This document shows, piece by piece, positions 8,723-17,276 of a DNA stretch of 64,000 bases; position 1 is the stretch's first letter, and the number at the start of each line of letters is the position of its first letter. The notes beneath the pieces were generated by a model, which searched no databases, was not told the DNA's origin, and saw nothing but the letters and a program-made list of their open reading frames with translations. Origin of the DNA: Pseudoxanthomonas sacheonensis (GTDB taxonomy: Bacteria > Pseudomonadota > Gammaproteobacteria > Xanthomonadales > Xanthomonadaceae); the NCBI RefSeq assembly GCF_010093305.1, contig NZ_PDWS01000002.1:335984-399983 (forward strand), in the 5' to 3' direction. The translations under genes were made by a program, and so were the position numbers.

Positions 8723-9628
8723 ATGAAGACGCTCGTTCTGGCCCTGCTGTCGCTGATCGCCTTCTCGCTGCCCGCAGGCGCGGCCGATTCGTCGCCCGCG
8801 CTATCGGAGAGAACCTTGAAAGTCGTCACTCTCAACCTCTACCACGACAAGGACGACTGGCCGAAGCGCCGCGTGCAGATCGTGGAGGAATTGAAGCGTC
8901 TACGCCCCGATGCGATAGCCCTGCAGGAAGTGCTGCAGGATGAAGGCCTGACCAACCAGGCCGAATGGCTTGCGACGCAATTGGGCTACCAGTGGCATTT
9001 CGTCAGCATCGATCCGGCCGGCCAGCCGCGGCGCTACGGCAACGCCCTGCTGACCCGCCACCCGATCCTCGAGCGCGGCCAGAAGCTCCTGCAGCCGCTC
9101 GACGACAGCCGCAGCGCGGGGTTCCTGCGTATCGATCTGGACGGACGGCCGCTCAACCTCTACGTCACCCACCTGCACTGGACCGACCAGGGTGGAGCGA
9201 TCCGCGCCCGGCAGATCGCCGACCTGATGCAGTACATCGCCGCCACTTCGGAGAATATCCCCAGCCTGGTGGCCGGCGATTTCAATTCGACCGCCGATTC
9301 GCCGGAACTGGCCGCGCTGCGCGAAGGATTCGTGGATACCTACGGCGACCGGCACCCACAGGCCGACGCGGCCTCCAGCAGCACCTTGAACCCGAAGTAT
9401 TTCGTCGCGCCCAAACGCATCGATCACGTGTTCTTCCAGCGTGGCGCGTTCGCCCCCCTCGGCGCCACGATCCTCTTCAGCCAGCCCGATGCCCAAGGCG
9501 TATGGGCCTCGGACCATTTCGGCATGCTCGTCGAATTGCGCCTGGCCGCATTTGAAATCAAGGCGAAGCCGGCCCTGGATCAGCGATTGCGGTCCGATCG
9601 CCAGGCCGCTTTCCGTCACGGTCGCTGA
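8723..9628 (+). CDS. Exported endonuclease/exonuclease/phosphatase (EEP) family hydrolase
   Basis: The 301-residue product has a signal peptide (about 1-20) and the EEP superfamily motifs in order: TLNLYHD, ALQEV (metal-binding Glu), THLHWTDQG (His), AGDFNSTADS (Asp-x-Asn) and a C-terminal ASDHFGM (catalytic Asp-His). Members cleave phosphodiesters in nucleic acids, inositol phosphates or sphingomyelin; substrate cannot be read from the motifs. It lies 20 bp after the M14 peptidase on the same strand and is likely co-transcribed, which suggests scavenging of extracellular polymers. Confidence 0.88.
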   Translation: MKTLVLALLSLIAFSLPAGAADSSPALSERTLKVVTLNLYHDKDDWPKRRVQIVEELKRLRPDAIALQEVLQDEGLTNQAEWLATQLGYQWHFVSIDPAGQPRRYGNALLTRHPILERGQKLLQPLDDSRSAGFLRIDLDGRPLNLYVTHLHWTDQGGAIRARQIADLMQYIAATSENIPSLVAGDFNSTADSPELAALREGFVDTYGDRHPQADAASSSTLNPKYFVAPKRIDHVFFQRGAFAPLGATILFSQPDAQGVWASDHFGMLVELRLAAFEIKAKPALDQRLRSDRQAAFRHGR

Positions 9629-9715
9629 AGTTTTCTGCGGCTATGCTGCACTCCCGGGCAACACGGGCCAGGGCTTCCGGCCGTTGCGCGCACCTCCCGT
9701 TCGATTGGAAACCGC

Positions 9716-10267
9716 ATGCCGCTTCGTTCCCGCTCACATAGAAGGTCCGGCGTACGCAAGCCTGCGCTGATCGCGCTAGTGCTGGTGGTCCTGCTGTCGG
9801 GATGGTTCTGGCAGCAGAATCGTACGCGCCATGCCGCGGGGAACGATCCCGCACCGGCCGCCGCGCCTGCCGCCAATGCCGGCAACAGCCAGCCGCTGCC
9901 CTTGCCGCCCTTGGAAACCACGCGCAATGGCTCGCAGACGGACACCCCGCCAGCGTCGGCGCCGGCAGCTTCGACGCAGGCTGCCCCGGCGACTGCCGCA
10001 TTCCTGCCGGCGGAGGCGCACGCGACGTTGCGCCTGATCGCGCAGGGCGGGCCGTTCCCGCACAGCCAGGACGGCAGCGTTTTCGGCAACCGCGAGAGGC
10101 GCCTGCCGTCCAAGCCGCGCGGCTATTACCATGAATACACCGTCGAGACGCCGGGCCTCGGCCACCGCGGCGCGCGGCGCATCATCACCGGAGGCCAACC
10201 ACCGGATGTCTATTACTACACCGATGACCATTACGACTCATTCCGCAGCTTCCAGGTCGCGCGATGA
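9716..10267 (+). CDS. Membrane-tethered barnase-like ribonuclease
   Basis: A 183-residue protein with an uncleaved-looking N-terminal membrane segment (about 17-32), a long Ala/Pro linker (about 40-95) and a C-terminal microbial RNase (N1/T1/barnase) domain. The catalytic set aligns to barnase: Glu140 for E73, arginines in HRGARRI (150-156) for R83/R87, and His172 in YTDDHYDSF for H102. Barnases cut RNA after guanine. The stop overlaps the start of a barstar gene by four bases (ATGA), so enzyme and inhibitor are translated together. A transmembrane anchor rather than free secretion is an inference from the missing cleavage motif. Confidence 0.88.
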   Translation: MPLRSRSHRRSGVRKPALIALVLVVLLSGWFWQQNRTRHAAGNDPAPAAAPAANAGNSQPLPLPPLETTRNGSQTDTPPASAPAASTQAAPATAAFLPAEAHATLRLIAQGGPFPHSQDGSVFGNRERRLPSKPRGYYHEYTVETPGLGHRGARRIITGGQPPDVYYYTDDHYDSFRSFQVAR

Positions 10268-10701
10268 CTGAAACAGGCTTCGATCTGGGGCTGAGCGACC
10301 CGACCCGCGCCGGTGTTTTCTTCGTCACCGCCGACGATCTCAACGTGCTCGCGGCCGCCGCGCACGACGCGGGCCTGCTGCCCTGCCTCATCGACCTGAT
10401 GGGCTGCGGCAACAAGGCCACCCTGTTGTTGCGGATCGCGGTCGCCATGGATTTCCCCACCACTTCCAGCCGCAACTGGGATGCGCTTTCCGACAGCCTG
10501 CGCGATCTGGACTGGATGCCGGCCCAGGGCTACGTATTGCTGTTCGACGGCGCCGGAGAGCTGCATCACGTGGACGAAGAAGATTTCGACACGCTGGTCA
10601 GCATCCTGGACGAAGCCAACCGCGCCTGGGCCGAGCGCGACGTGCCGTTCTGGGCCTTCCTGGCCCTGCGCGAAAGGGATTTCGACGAACTGGAGGATTG
10701 A
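10264..10701 (+). CDS. Barstar-family ribonuclease inhibitor
   Basis: A 145-residue cytoplasmic protein containing the barstar core: a helix preceded by MDFPTTSSRNWDALSDSL (about 63-80), then DLDWMP, with acidic residues in the helix that plugs the RNase active site. It is longer than Bacillus barstar (about 90) because of an N-terminal extension typical of proteobacterial versions. The ATGA overlap with the barnase-like gene supports a dedicated inhibitor that protects the cell before the RNase is exported or anchored. Confidence 0.9.
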   Translation: MTETGFDLGLSDPTRAGVFFVTADDLNVLAAAAHDAGLLPCLIDLMGCGNKATLLLRIAVAMDFPTTSSRNWDALSDSLRDLDWMPAQGYVLLFDGAGELHHVDEEDFDTLVSILDEANRAWAERDVPFWAFLALRERDFDELED

Positions 10702-10763
10702 CGCCGGCGCTCGCCCCACCATGCGAGGCTACGCAGTTCAGCGCGATGCTGCGATCATGGCGC

Positions 10764-12152
10764 ATGACCGACCAGCCGACAGACTTCGACAGCCTCTCCC
10801 TCTCGCCAGGCCTGCAGCAGGGCGTGGAGGTGGCCGGCTACGCGCAGATGACCCCGATCCAGGCCGAAAGCCTGCCCGCCATCCTCGCCGGACGCGATGT
10901 CATCGCGCAGGCGCCCACCGGCAGCGGCAAGACGGCCGCATTCGGCCTGGGCCTGCTGCACAGGCTGGACCCGGCGCTGATCCGCGCTCAGGCGCTGGTG
11001 CTCTGCCCTACCCGCGAACTGGCCGACCAGGTGGGCAAGCAGCTACGCAAACTGGCTTCCGGCATTCCGAACCTCAAGCTGCTGGTGTTGACCGGCGGCA
11101 TGCCGCTGGCGCCGCAACTGGCTTCGCTGGCGGCCCATGACCCGCACGTGGTGGTCGGTACGCCCGGCCGTATCCAGGAGCTGATGCGCAAAAAGGTCCT
11201 GCACCTGGCCAGCGTGCGCACGCTGGTGCTGGACGAAGCCGACCGCATGCTCGACATGGGCTTCGAGGAAGCGATCCGCGAAATAGTGGGAAAGACTCCG
11301 AAAGAGCGGCAGACCTTGCTGTTCTCGGCCACTTTTCCCGACGCCATCCGCGATATCGGCCGCAATACCATGCGCGACCCGCTGGAGGTCACCGCCGGCG
11401 GCGTGACCGAGCAACCGGTGGTCGAACAGACCTTCTATGAAGTGGATCTGTCGCGCAAGCAGACCACGCTGGCCGGACTGCTGTTCGAGCAAAGGCCCGA
11501 GTCGTGCGTGGTGTTCTGCAACACGCGCCGCGACGTCGACGAGGTGGCCGAATCGCTGAAGCACTTCGGCTTCACCGCGCTGGCCCTGCATGGCGACATG
11601 GAACAGCGCGACCGCGACGAAGTGCTGGTGCGTTTCGCCAACCGCAGCTGCAATGTGCTGGTCGCCAGCGACGTGGCCGCGCGCGGGCTGGATATCGACG
11701 AGCTGGCCACGGTGGTCAACTACGAACTGCCCACCGACCCGGACGTGTACGTGCACCGCATCGGCCGCACCGGGCGCGCGGGCAAAGGCGGCCAAGTGCT
11801 GAGCCTGGTCACTCCTCGCGAGATATCGCGCGCGCATGTGATCGAGGAAAGACAAGGTTCGCCGTTGCGCTGGAAAAAACCGGTCGCCATGGCGCCCGCG
11901 GCGCGCAGCGCACCGCCTGCCGCGATGGCGACGCTGCGCATCGACGCCGGACGCACCGACAAGCTCCGCCCCGGCGACGTCCTGGGAGCGCTCACCGGCG
12001 ATGCGGGATTGCCCGCCAGCGCCATCGGCAAGATCGACATTTTCGCGACGCGTTCCTATGTCGCCATCGCGCGCAACCAGGCCAACAATGCGCTGGCGCG
12101 GCTCGATAAGGGCCGGATCAAGGGCAAGAACTTCCGTGTCCGAAAGATGTAG
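10764..12152 (+). CDS. dbpA: DEAD-box ATP-dependent RNA helicase DbpA
   Basis: The 462-residue product is near E. coli DbpA (457). Helicase motifs are present in order: Q-motif MTPIQAESLP, Walker A APTGSGKT (50-57), DEAD in VLDEADRMLDMG, SAT, the RGLD motif and HRIGRTGR. A C-terminal RRM-like domain (MATLRIDAGRTDKLRPGDVL to the end) is the DbpA feature that binds hairpin 92 of 23S rRNA and directs 50S assembly. The ATG at 10764 gives the family N-terminus; no strong ribosome site is visible. Its TAG stop falls in the head of a REP element. Confidence 0.92.
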   Translation: MTDQPTDFDSLSLSPGLQQGVEVAGYAQMTPIQAESLPAILAGRDVIAQAPTGSGKTAAFGLGLLHRLDPALIRAQALVLCPTRELADQVGKQLRKLASGIPNLKLLVLTGGMPLAPQLASLAAHDPHVVVGTPGRIQELMRKKVLHLASVRTLVLDEADRMLDMGFEEAIREIVGKTPKERQTLLFSATFPDAIRDIGRNTMRDPLEVTAGGVTEQPVVEQTFYEVDLSRKQTTLAGLLFEQRPESCVVFCNTRRDVDEVAESLKHFGFTALALHGDMEQRDRDEVLVRFANRSCNVLVASDVAARGLDIDELATVVNYELPTDPDVYVHRIGRTGRAGKGGQVLSLVTPREISRAHVIEERQGSPLRWKKPVAMAPAARSAPPAAMATLRIDAGRTDKLRPGDVLGALTGDAGLPASAIGKIDIFATRSYVAIARNQANNALARLDKGRIKGKNFRVRKM

Positions 12153-12172
12153 GTCGGGGCTACGCCCCCGAC
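12149..12172 (+). repeat. GTAG-type REP element, class B (copy 1)
   Basis: A GTAG head is followed by a palindrome with arms GTCGGGG (12153-12159) and CCCCGAC (12166-12172). Two more copies lie at 17179-17202 and 17253-17276. The TAG of the head is the dbpA stop codon. It sits between convergent dbpA and selO. Confidence 0.8.
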
Positions 12173-12197
12173 GTTCCGGATGCAAGGGTAAGGCTTC

Positions 12198-13757
12198 TCA
12201 GGAACTGCAGGAAAGCATTGAACATCCCGCCCGATCGCGTGCCCAGTCCGGACGGCGCTGTGCAAAGGCCTCACGGCCCGGCTGTTCGTCGTAGGGACGG
12301 CGCATGACCTCCAGCAATTCCTCAATCCCCGCCGCATCGCCCTGCTCGGCACGGTCTATCGCCTGCTGCGCCAGATAATTGCGCAGCACGAATCGAGGAT
12401 TGGCCATGCGCATGCGTGCTTGCCTGGCGTCGGAATCGAGCGGATCGGCACCGATCCGCGCCGTATAGCGCCGCAGCCAATCCAGCAGCGCCGGCTCCGC
12501 GGCTGCGCGCCTGTCGGCGTCATAGAAGGCTTCGTTCAAAGGATCGAGGGCCGGCACGGCGGGATCGATCCGGGCCAGCTCGCGGAAGAAGATGCTCATA
12601 TCCACTTCACCCGCATGCAGCAGCGACTGCAGGTCCTCCATCAGCGCCACATCGTCTTCCCGGCATTCCGCCAGACCGAGCTTGCGCGCGATGTTGTCGT
12701 GATCGGCGCGGGCATAGGTTTCCCGATAGCACTGCAACCCTTCCTGCAAAGGTTCTGGACTTGCGAATAGCGAAGACAATGCGACTGCCAACCGGGTCAG
12801 ATTCCAGTAAGCGATCTTCGGCTGCCAGCCGAAGCGGTAGCGCCGCCCCTGCGCATCGGTGGTGTTGGGCGTCCAGTCCGGGTCGTAGTCGTCGATCCAG
12901 CCGTAGGGACCGTAGTCGATGGTCAAGCCCAGGATCGACATGTTGTCGGTGTTCATCACCCCATGCACGAAGCCGACCCGCATCCAGTGCGCCACCATGA
13001 CCGCGGTGCGCTCGCATACCTGCGCGAACCAGCGCGAATAAAGCGCTTCGCCCTCGCCTTCCAGTTCGGGGAAATCGCGGCGGATGGTGAAGTCCACCAG
13101 TTGCTTGAGCAAGGGCAGCTCGCCGCGCGAGGCTGGCAACTCGTAATTGCCGAAACGCAGGAAAGAAGGCGCGACGCGGCAGACGATGGCGCCCGGCTCT
13201 GCTTGCGGGTGCCCGTCGTAGAACATGTCGCGGATCACCGGCTCGCCGGTCGTCACCAGACTCAACGCGCGCGTGGTGGGTACGCCCAGGTGGTGCATGG
13301 CCTCGCTGCACAGGAATTCGCGAATGGAAGAGCGCAGCACGGCGCGGCCGTCGGCGGTGCGGGAATAAGGCGTCGGGCCGGCTCCTTTGAGCTGCAGCTC
13401 CCAGCGCTGGCCCGCGGCATTGATCGCCTCGCCCAACGAGATGGCGCGGCCATCGCCCAGTTGCCCGGCCCAATGCCCGAACTGGTGGCCGCCGTAATTG
13501 GCCGCAAAGGGCCGCATGCCCTGCAGCAGCGCATTGCCGCCGAAGACCTGGGCGAATTCCGGAGAAGCGACGTCGCTTTCTTCCAGATCCAGCAGGGCGG
13601 CCGTTTCCCGCGACCAAGCCAACAGCCGTGGTGCGGCGACCGGAGTCGGATTCACCAGCGAATACAGCGCCGCGCGGACTTCGCGCACGCCCGTTCCCTG
13701 TTGCGGATCGCCGGGGAGATCGGCGATGAAACGGTTATCGAATGTCAGTGACTTCAT
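12198..13757 (-). CDS. selO: Protein adenylyltransferase SelO (YdiU)
   Basis: The 519-residue product belongs to the SelO pseudokinase family, which transfers AMP from ATP to Ser/Thr/Tyr of redox proteins. Characteristic segments are [43 protein letters not shown] in two short blocks, [12 protein letters not shown], and [12 protein letters not shown] followed by DYGPYGW. The C-terminus ends CSS, as in bacterial members where Cys replaces the selenocysteine of animal SelO. A role in oxidative stress follows from the family. It is convergent with dbpA. Confidence 0.95.
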   Translation of the reverse strand: MKSLTFDNRFIADLPGDPQQGTGVREVRAALYSLVNPTPVAAPRLLAWSRETAALLDLEESDVASPEFAQVFGGNALLQGMRPFAANYGGHQFGHWAGQLGDGRAISLGEAINAAGQRWELQLKGAGPTPYSRTADGRAVLRSSIREFLCSEAMHHLGVPTTRALSLVTTGEPVIRDMFYDGHPQAEPGAIVCRVAPSFLRFGNYELPASRGELPLLKQLVDFTIRRDFPELEGEGEALYSRWFAQVCERTAVMVAHWMRVGFVHGVMNTDNMSILGLTIDYGPYGWIDDYDPDWTPNTTDAQGRRYRFGWQPKIAYWNLTRLAVALSSLFASPEPLQEGLQCYRETYARADHDNIARKLGLAECREDDVALMEDLQSLLHAGEVDMSIFFRELARIDPAVPALDPLNEAFYDADRRAAAEPALLDWLRRYTARIGADPLDSDARQARMRMANPRFVLRNYLAQQAIDRAEQGDAAGIEELLEVMRRPYDEQPGREAFAQRRPDWARDRAGCSMLSCSS

Positions 13758-13799
13758 CTGTACAGGCTACGCGCCAGCGGTACCACCATTAAAGCGACG

Positions 13800-13831
13800 C
13801 AAATAAAAACGCCGGGGCAAGCCCCGGCGTT
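13800..13831 (-). terminator. Intrinsic terminator of the cold-shock gene
   Basis: The arms ACGCCGGGGC (13809-13818) and GCCCCGGCGT (13821-13830) form a perfect 10-bp stem with a two-base loop. On the minus strand a T-rich run (TTTTTATTT) follows. Confidence 0.92.
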
Positions 13832-13853
13832 TCGGACAACGATACAGTCGCTA

Positions 13854-14063
13854 TTAGAGCGGCTGGACTTCGTCGGCCTGCATACCCTTCTGGCCCTGCA
13901 CGGCGACAAAGCTCACGCTCTGGCCTTCCTGCAGCGACTTGAAGCCGGAACCCTGGATCGCGCGGAAATGCACGAAAAGGTCCGGGCCGCTCTGCGGGGT
14001 GATGAAGCCAAAACCCTTGGCATCGTTGAACCACTTGACGGTACCGGTTTGACGGTCAGACAT
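13854..14063 (-). CDS. CspA-family cold-shock protein
   Basis: The 69-residue product is a single cold-shock domain with both RNA-binding motifs: KGFGFI (RNP1) and LFVHF (RNP2), plus the start TGTVKWFND. Such proteins melt RNA secondary structure and act as antiterminators. An AGGAG ribosome site precedes the ATG and a strong terminator follows the stop. The 265 bp upstream could hold a long leader like that of E. coli cspA, but I found no convincing fold by eye. Confidence 0.95.
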   Translation of the reverse strand: MSDRQTGTVKWFNDAKGFGFITPQSGPDLFVHFRAIQGSGFKSLQEGQSVSFVAVQGQKGMQADEVQPL

Positions 14064-14328
14064 CTTTGAAACTCCTGAAACGGATGAAGAAAATCACGAC
14101 CTGGGGACCCCGGGCCGAGACTGAGTTGCAGGTGTTAAGCAAAGCGGAAAGATGTAGCTGATCGTTTTGGATCGACTGCATCAGGCCACGATTTACGGTG
14201 ACCCAAGCAAACACAGTGCCGTGCACACTACACACCTTTCCGGGAAAAGCCAATCCCCCGCCCAACCGCGGATAACCGGCAGTGGGGCGGTTTGCCCTAA
14301 ACTGGCCTCCCCTACCGGAAACAAGCCC

Positions 14329-14487
14329 ATGGCCAAGCCCAATTATTCGTTCGAAAAGAAGCAGCGCGAGCTGGCCAAGAAGAAGAAACAGGACGAAAAA
14401 CTGGCCAAGAAGCAGGCTGCGCGGGACCCTGGCCAGGCCGACGGCAACCCGCCAGCCGGGCCGGATTCGTCCGGCGGCGGCCGCTAG
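14329..14487 (+). CDS. Small Lys-rich charged protein
   Basis: A 52-residue protein starting MAKPNYSFEKKQRELAKKKK, strongly basic and helical in the first half, with a Pro/Gly/Ser tail. A GGAAA ribosome site lies a few bases before the ATG. Proteins of this kind recur in Xanthomonadales; function is unknown, with RNA or ribosome binding an inference from charge alone. It ends 4 bp inside the converging pseudouridine synthase gene. Confidence 0.7.
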   Translation: MAKPNYSFEKKQRELAKKKKQDEKLAKKQAARDPGQADGNPPAGPDSSGGGR

Positions 14488-15380
14488 TCCAGGCTTTCCA
14501 GCTCCCTGCGGCTCTCGAAAACCCGTCGGACACCGCTCAAAGGGTCCACGAAGGACAGGCTGCTGGCCAGCAACTGCAGGGGGCGCCCGTAGTCATCAGG
14601 AGCCTGGTCCGTCAGATCCGGGTAATAGGGATCGTGTCGGATTGGCGCCCCCAGGCCAGCCATATGCACCCGCAGCTGGTGTTTGCGGCCGCTGACCGGG
14701 AACAGCGCGTAACGCCACCACTCCCCGTCCGAACGCAACACCTCGATCCGGCTGAAGGAATTGGCTTCCCCTTCCTCCTCCCGCATCCGGAAGAACGGCT
14801 CCGCCTTCACGATGCGCGACTCCCGCACTCGCGGAAACTGCAGCTCTGGCAGTGCCGGAGCCACCGCCTCGTAGCGTTTTTCGATCCGACGTTCGCGGAA
14901 CAGCGTCTGATAGGCATCCCGGCTGCGCTTGTCGGCCGAAAAAAGCACCAGCCCGGCGGTACCGCGATCGATGCGGTGCAGCGGCGCCAGATCGGGATTG
15001 CCCAGACGCTCCACCAGCCGGGTCAACAGGGTTTCACGCACATGAATCCCGGCCGGAGCGACCGGAAGGAAATGCGGCTTGTCGGCCACCACCAAGTGCT
15101 CGTCGGCATGCAGGATCGTTTCTTCGAACGGAATCCGGGGCTCTTCCGCCACTTCACGGAAATAATGGATGGTCGCGCCGACGCGGTACGGCGTGTCGGC
15201 AGATAGCGGCTGCCGCTCCGAGTCCAGCACCCTCCCCCGCGCGAACCGGTCCAGCCACTGCGCGCGGTCGATCTGCGGGAAGCGCGCGCACAAGCCGTCC
15301 AGCAGGGTCGCCCAGGCGCCCGGCGGGAGCTGCAGGCTGCTGGCGGGGGTTTCCCCCGGATCGGAATGGAGTGCGGACAA
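14484..15380 (-). CDS. RluA-family pseudouridine synthase (TTG start)
   Basis: The 298-residue product contains LHRIDRGTAGLVLFS, the RluA-type motif whose aspartate attacks uridine, and a C-terminal GRKHQLRVHMAGLGAPI loop. An S4-like N-terminal half (ARFPQIDRAQWLDRFARGRV) precedes it. Family members isomerise uridines in 23S rRNA or tRNA. I choose a TTG at 15380 because AGGGAGG lies 6 bases before it; the only in-frame ATG lies upstream and would invade the divergent YaeQ gene. The specific target site cannot be assigned. Confidence 0.87.
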   Translation of the reverse strand: MSALHSDPGETPASSLQLPPGAWATLLDGLCARFPQIDRAQWLDRFARGRVLDSERQPLSADTPYRVGATIHYFREVAEEPRIPFEETILHADEHLVVADKPHFLPVAPAGIHVRETLLTRLVERLGNPDLAPLHRIDRGTAGLVLFSADKRSRDAYQTLFRERRIEKRYEAVAPALPELQFPRVRESRIVKAEPFFRMREEEGEANSFSRIEVLRSDGEWWRYALFPVSGRKHQLRVHMAGLGAPIRHDPYYPDLTDQAPDDYGRPLQLLASSLSFVDPLSGVRRVFESRRELESLD

Positions 15381-15438
15381 GACGAAGCCTCCCTGGAGCA
15401 AAGCCGTATCATGGCCGACCTTTTCCCCAGGCACCTCG

Positions 15439-15993
15439 ATGGCGCTCAAATCCACGGTCGTGAAGGCCGAACTGCAGATCAGCGACATGGATCGCCACTA
15501 CTACGCGACCCACAACCTGACCGTGGCCCAGCATCCGTCCGAAACCGATGCGCGCCTGATGGTGCGGCTGCTGGCGTTCGCCATGTACGCGGACGAACGC
15601 CTGGAATTCGGGCGCGGCCTGAGCCAGGACGACGAGCCCGATCTGTGGCGCAAGGAAATGACCGGCGAGATCGTGCAATGGATCGACCTGGGACAACCCG
15701 ACGAAGCGCGCGTGCGCAAGGCCTGCGGCCGTTCCCGCCAGGTGGTGCTGTTCACCTATGCCGGACGCAGCTCGGATATCTGGTGGGAAAAGAACGCCGC
15801 TTCGCTGGCCCGCAGCAGGAACCTCACCGTCATCGACATCCCGGTCGGAGCGGTGGAACAGTTGACCGCGATGATGGTGCGCGGCATGCGCCTGAACGTG
15901 ATGATCCAGGACGGCGAGCTGCAGGTGCTGGGCGGCGATGTCACCATCGATATCAAGCCGGTCGTCCGCCAGGCGGCCACCACGGGCCAGTAA
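15439..15993 (+). CDS. yaeQ: YaeQ family protein
   Basis: The 184-residue product starts MALKSTVVKAELQISDMD and has ETDARLMVRLLAFA and AYADE-type blocks typical of YaeQ, a family with a PD-(D/E)XK-like fold but no established activity; it was once proposed to affect transcription elongation. The ATG at 15439 gives the conserved N-terminus. It is followed after 4 bp by a flavoprotein gene, suggesting co-transcription. Confidence 0.93.
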   Translation: MALKSTVVKAELQISDMDRHYYATHNLTVAQHPSETDARLMVRLLAFAMYADERLEFGRGLSQDDEPDLWRKEMTGEIVQWIDLGQPDEARVRKACGRSRQVVLFTYAGRSSDIWWEKNAASLARSRNLTVIDIPVGAVEQLTAMMVRGMRLNVMIQDGELQVLGGDVTIDIKPVVRQAATTGQ

Positions 15994-15997
15994 GCGC

Positions 15998-17182
15998 ATG
16001 AGCCACAGCCACGACGTGCTGGTCATCGGCGGCGGCGCGGCCGGGCTGATGTGCGCGTCGACGGCCGGCCAGCGCGGGCTTCGCGTATCGGTGATCGAAC
16101 ACGCCAACCGCGTGGGCAAGAAGATCCTGATGTCCGGCGGCGGGCGCTGCAACTTCACCAACACCGGCACCACGCCTGCGAACTATCTGTCGGCCAATCC
16201 GCATTTCTGCAAATCGGCGTTGGCGCGCTACACGCCTTCCGATTTCATCGGGATGGTCGAACGCCATGGCATCGCCTATCACGAGAAGGAGCTTGGGCAG
16301 CTGTTCTGCGACGATTCTTCCAAGCAGATCGTGAAGATGCTGGTGGACGAATGCGAAGCGGCCGGCGTGCGCATCGAAACCGGCTGCAGCGTGGAGAACG
16401 TGCAGCATACCGACGGCGGTTTCCGCCTGCGAACCACACGCGGCACGCTGTCGGCGCCCGCGCTGGTGGTGGCCTGCGGCGGCCTTTCCATCCCCAGCAT
16501 GGGCGCCAGCGGTTTCGGCTACGAGCTGGCGCGCCAGTTCGGCCATACGGTGCTGCCGACGCGCGCCGGGCTGGTGCCGCTGACTCTGACCGGCAAGCAT
16601 CAGGAACACTTGCAGGACCTGAGCGGCGTGGCGCTGCCGGTGGAAGCGACCTGCAACGGCCGAAGCTTCCGCAACTTCATGCTCATCACCCATCGCGGCG
16701 TGAGCGGGCCTTCGATCCTGCAGATCTCTTCCTATTGGCAGCCCGGCGACGATCTGCGCCTGGACCTGCTTCCGGACGACGACGCTTTCCAGCTGCTGCG
16801 CGAACAACAGGCCGTTCGCCCCGCCGCCGAACTCAAGACCGTACTGTCCGATTTTCTGCCGCGACGCTTCGCCCAGCGCCTGTGCGAGCTGTGGCTGCCG
16901 AATCGGCCGATGAAGCAGTTCAACGATCCGCAACTGCGCGAGATCGCCGCGCAACTGCAAAGCTGGCCGCTGATCGCCAGCGGCACCGAGGGCTACCGCA
17001 CCGCGGAGGTCACTCTGGGCGGGGTGGATACCGACGAACTGTCTTCAAGCACCATGCAGTCGAAGAAAACCCCGGGGCTGTACTTCATCGGCGAAGTGGT
17101 CGACGTCACCGGCTGGCTGGGCGGCTACAACTTCCAGTGGGCCTGGGCCTCCGGCCACGCCGCTGGCAATGCGATCGCGTAG
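15998..17182 (+). CDS. HI0933-type NAD(P)/FAD-dependent oxidoreductase (YhiN-like)
   Basis: The 394-residue product begins with an FAD-binding Rossmann motif VIGGGAAGLMCA, then GKKILMSGGGRCNFTN, the HI0933/YhiN signature, and closes with GLYFIGEVVDVTGWLGGYN, the C-terminal FAD contact. The reaction is undefined for most members; gut homologues (BaiN) reduce bile acid intermediates. It starts 4 bp after yaeQ. Its TAG stop is part of a REP element head. A second, more distant member is encoded at 22459. Confidence 0.9.
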   Translation: MSHSHDVLVIGGGAAGLMCASTAGQRGLRVSVIEHANRVGKKILMSGGGRCNFTNTGTTPANYLSANPHFCKSALARYTPSDFIGMVERHGIAYHEKELGQLFCDDSSKQIVKMLVDECEAAGVRIETGCSVENVQHTDGGFRLRTTRGTLSAPALVVACGGLSIPSMGASGFGYELARQFGHTVLPTRAGLVPLTLTGKHQEHLQDLSGVALPVEATCNGRSFRNFMLITHRGVSGPSILQISSYWQPGDDLRLDLLPDDDAFQLLREQQAVRPAAELKTVLSDFLPRRFAQRLCELWLPNRPMKQFNDPQLREIAAQLQSWPLIASGTEGYRTAEVTLGGVDTDELSSSTMQSKKTPGLYFIGEVVDVTGWLGGYNFQWAWASGHAAGNAIA

Positions 17183-17202
17183 GTCGGGGCTACGTCCCCG
17201 AC
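17179..17202 (+). repeat. GTAG-type REP element, class B (copy 2)
   Basis: Same head and palindrome as the element at 12149, with one base changed in the loop-proximal arm. The TAG in the head is the stop codon of the flavoprotein gene. It pairs with the inverted copy 50 bp downstream. Confidence 0.8.
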
Positions 17203-17252
17203 GAACGGAGCCGATCATGAACGTCGACGTCCCAGACCTCACAGGATCCGCG

Positions 17253-17276
17253 CGTCGGCCACGTAGGGCCGACCTA
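17253..17276 (-). repeat. GTAG-type REP element, class B (copy 3, inverted)
   Basis: Read on the minus strand: GTAG head, then arms GTCGGCC and GGCCGAC. The TAG of the head (plus-strand cta, 17274-17276) is the stop codon of the LLM oxidoreductase. With copy 2 it forms a head-out pair between two convergent genes. Confidence 0.75.
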
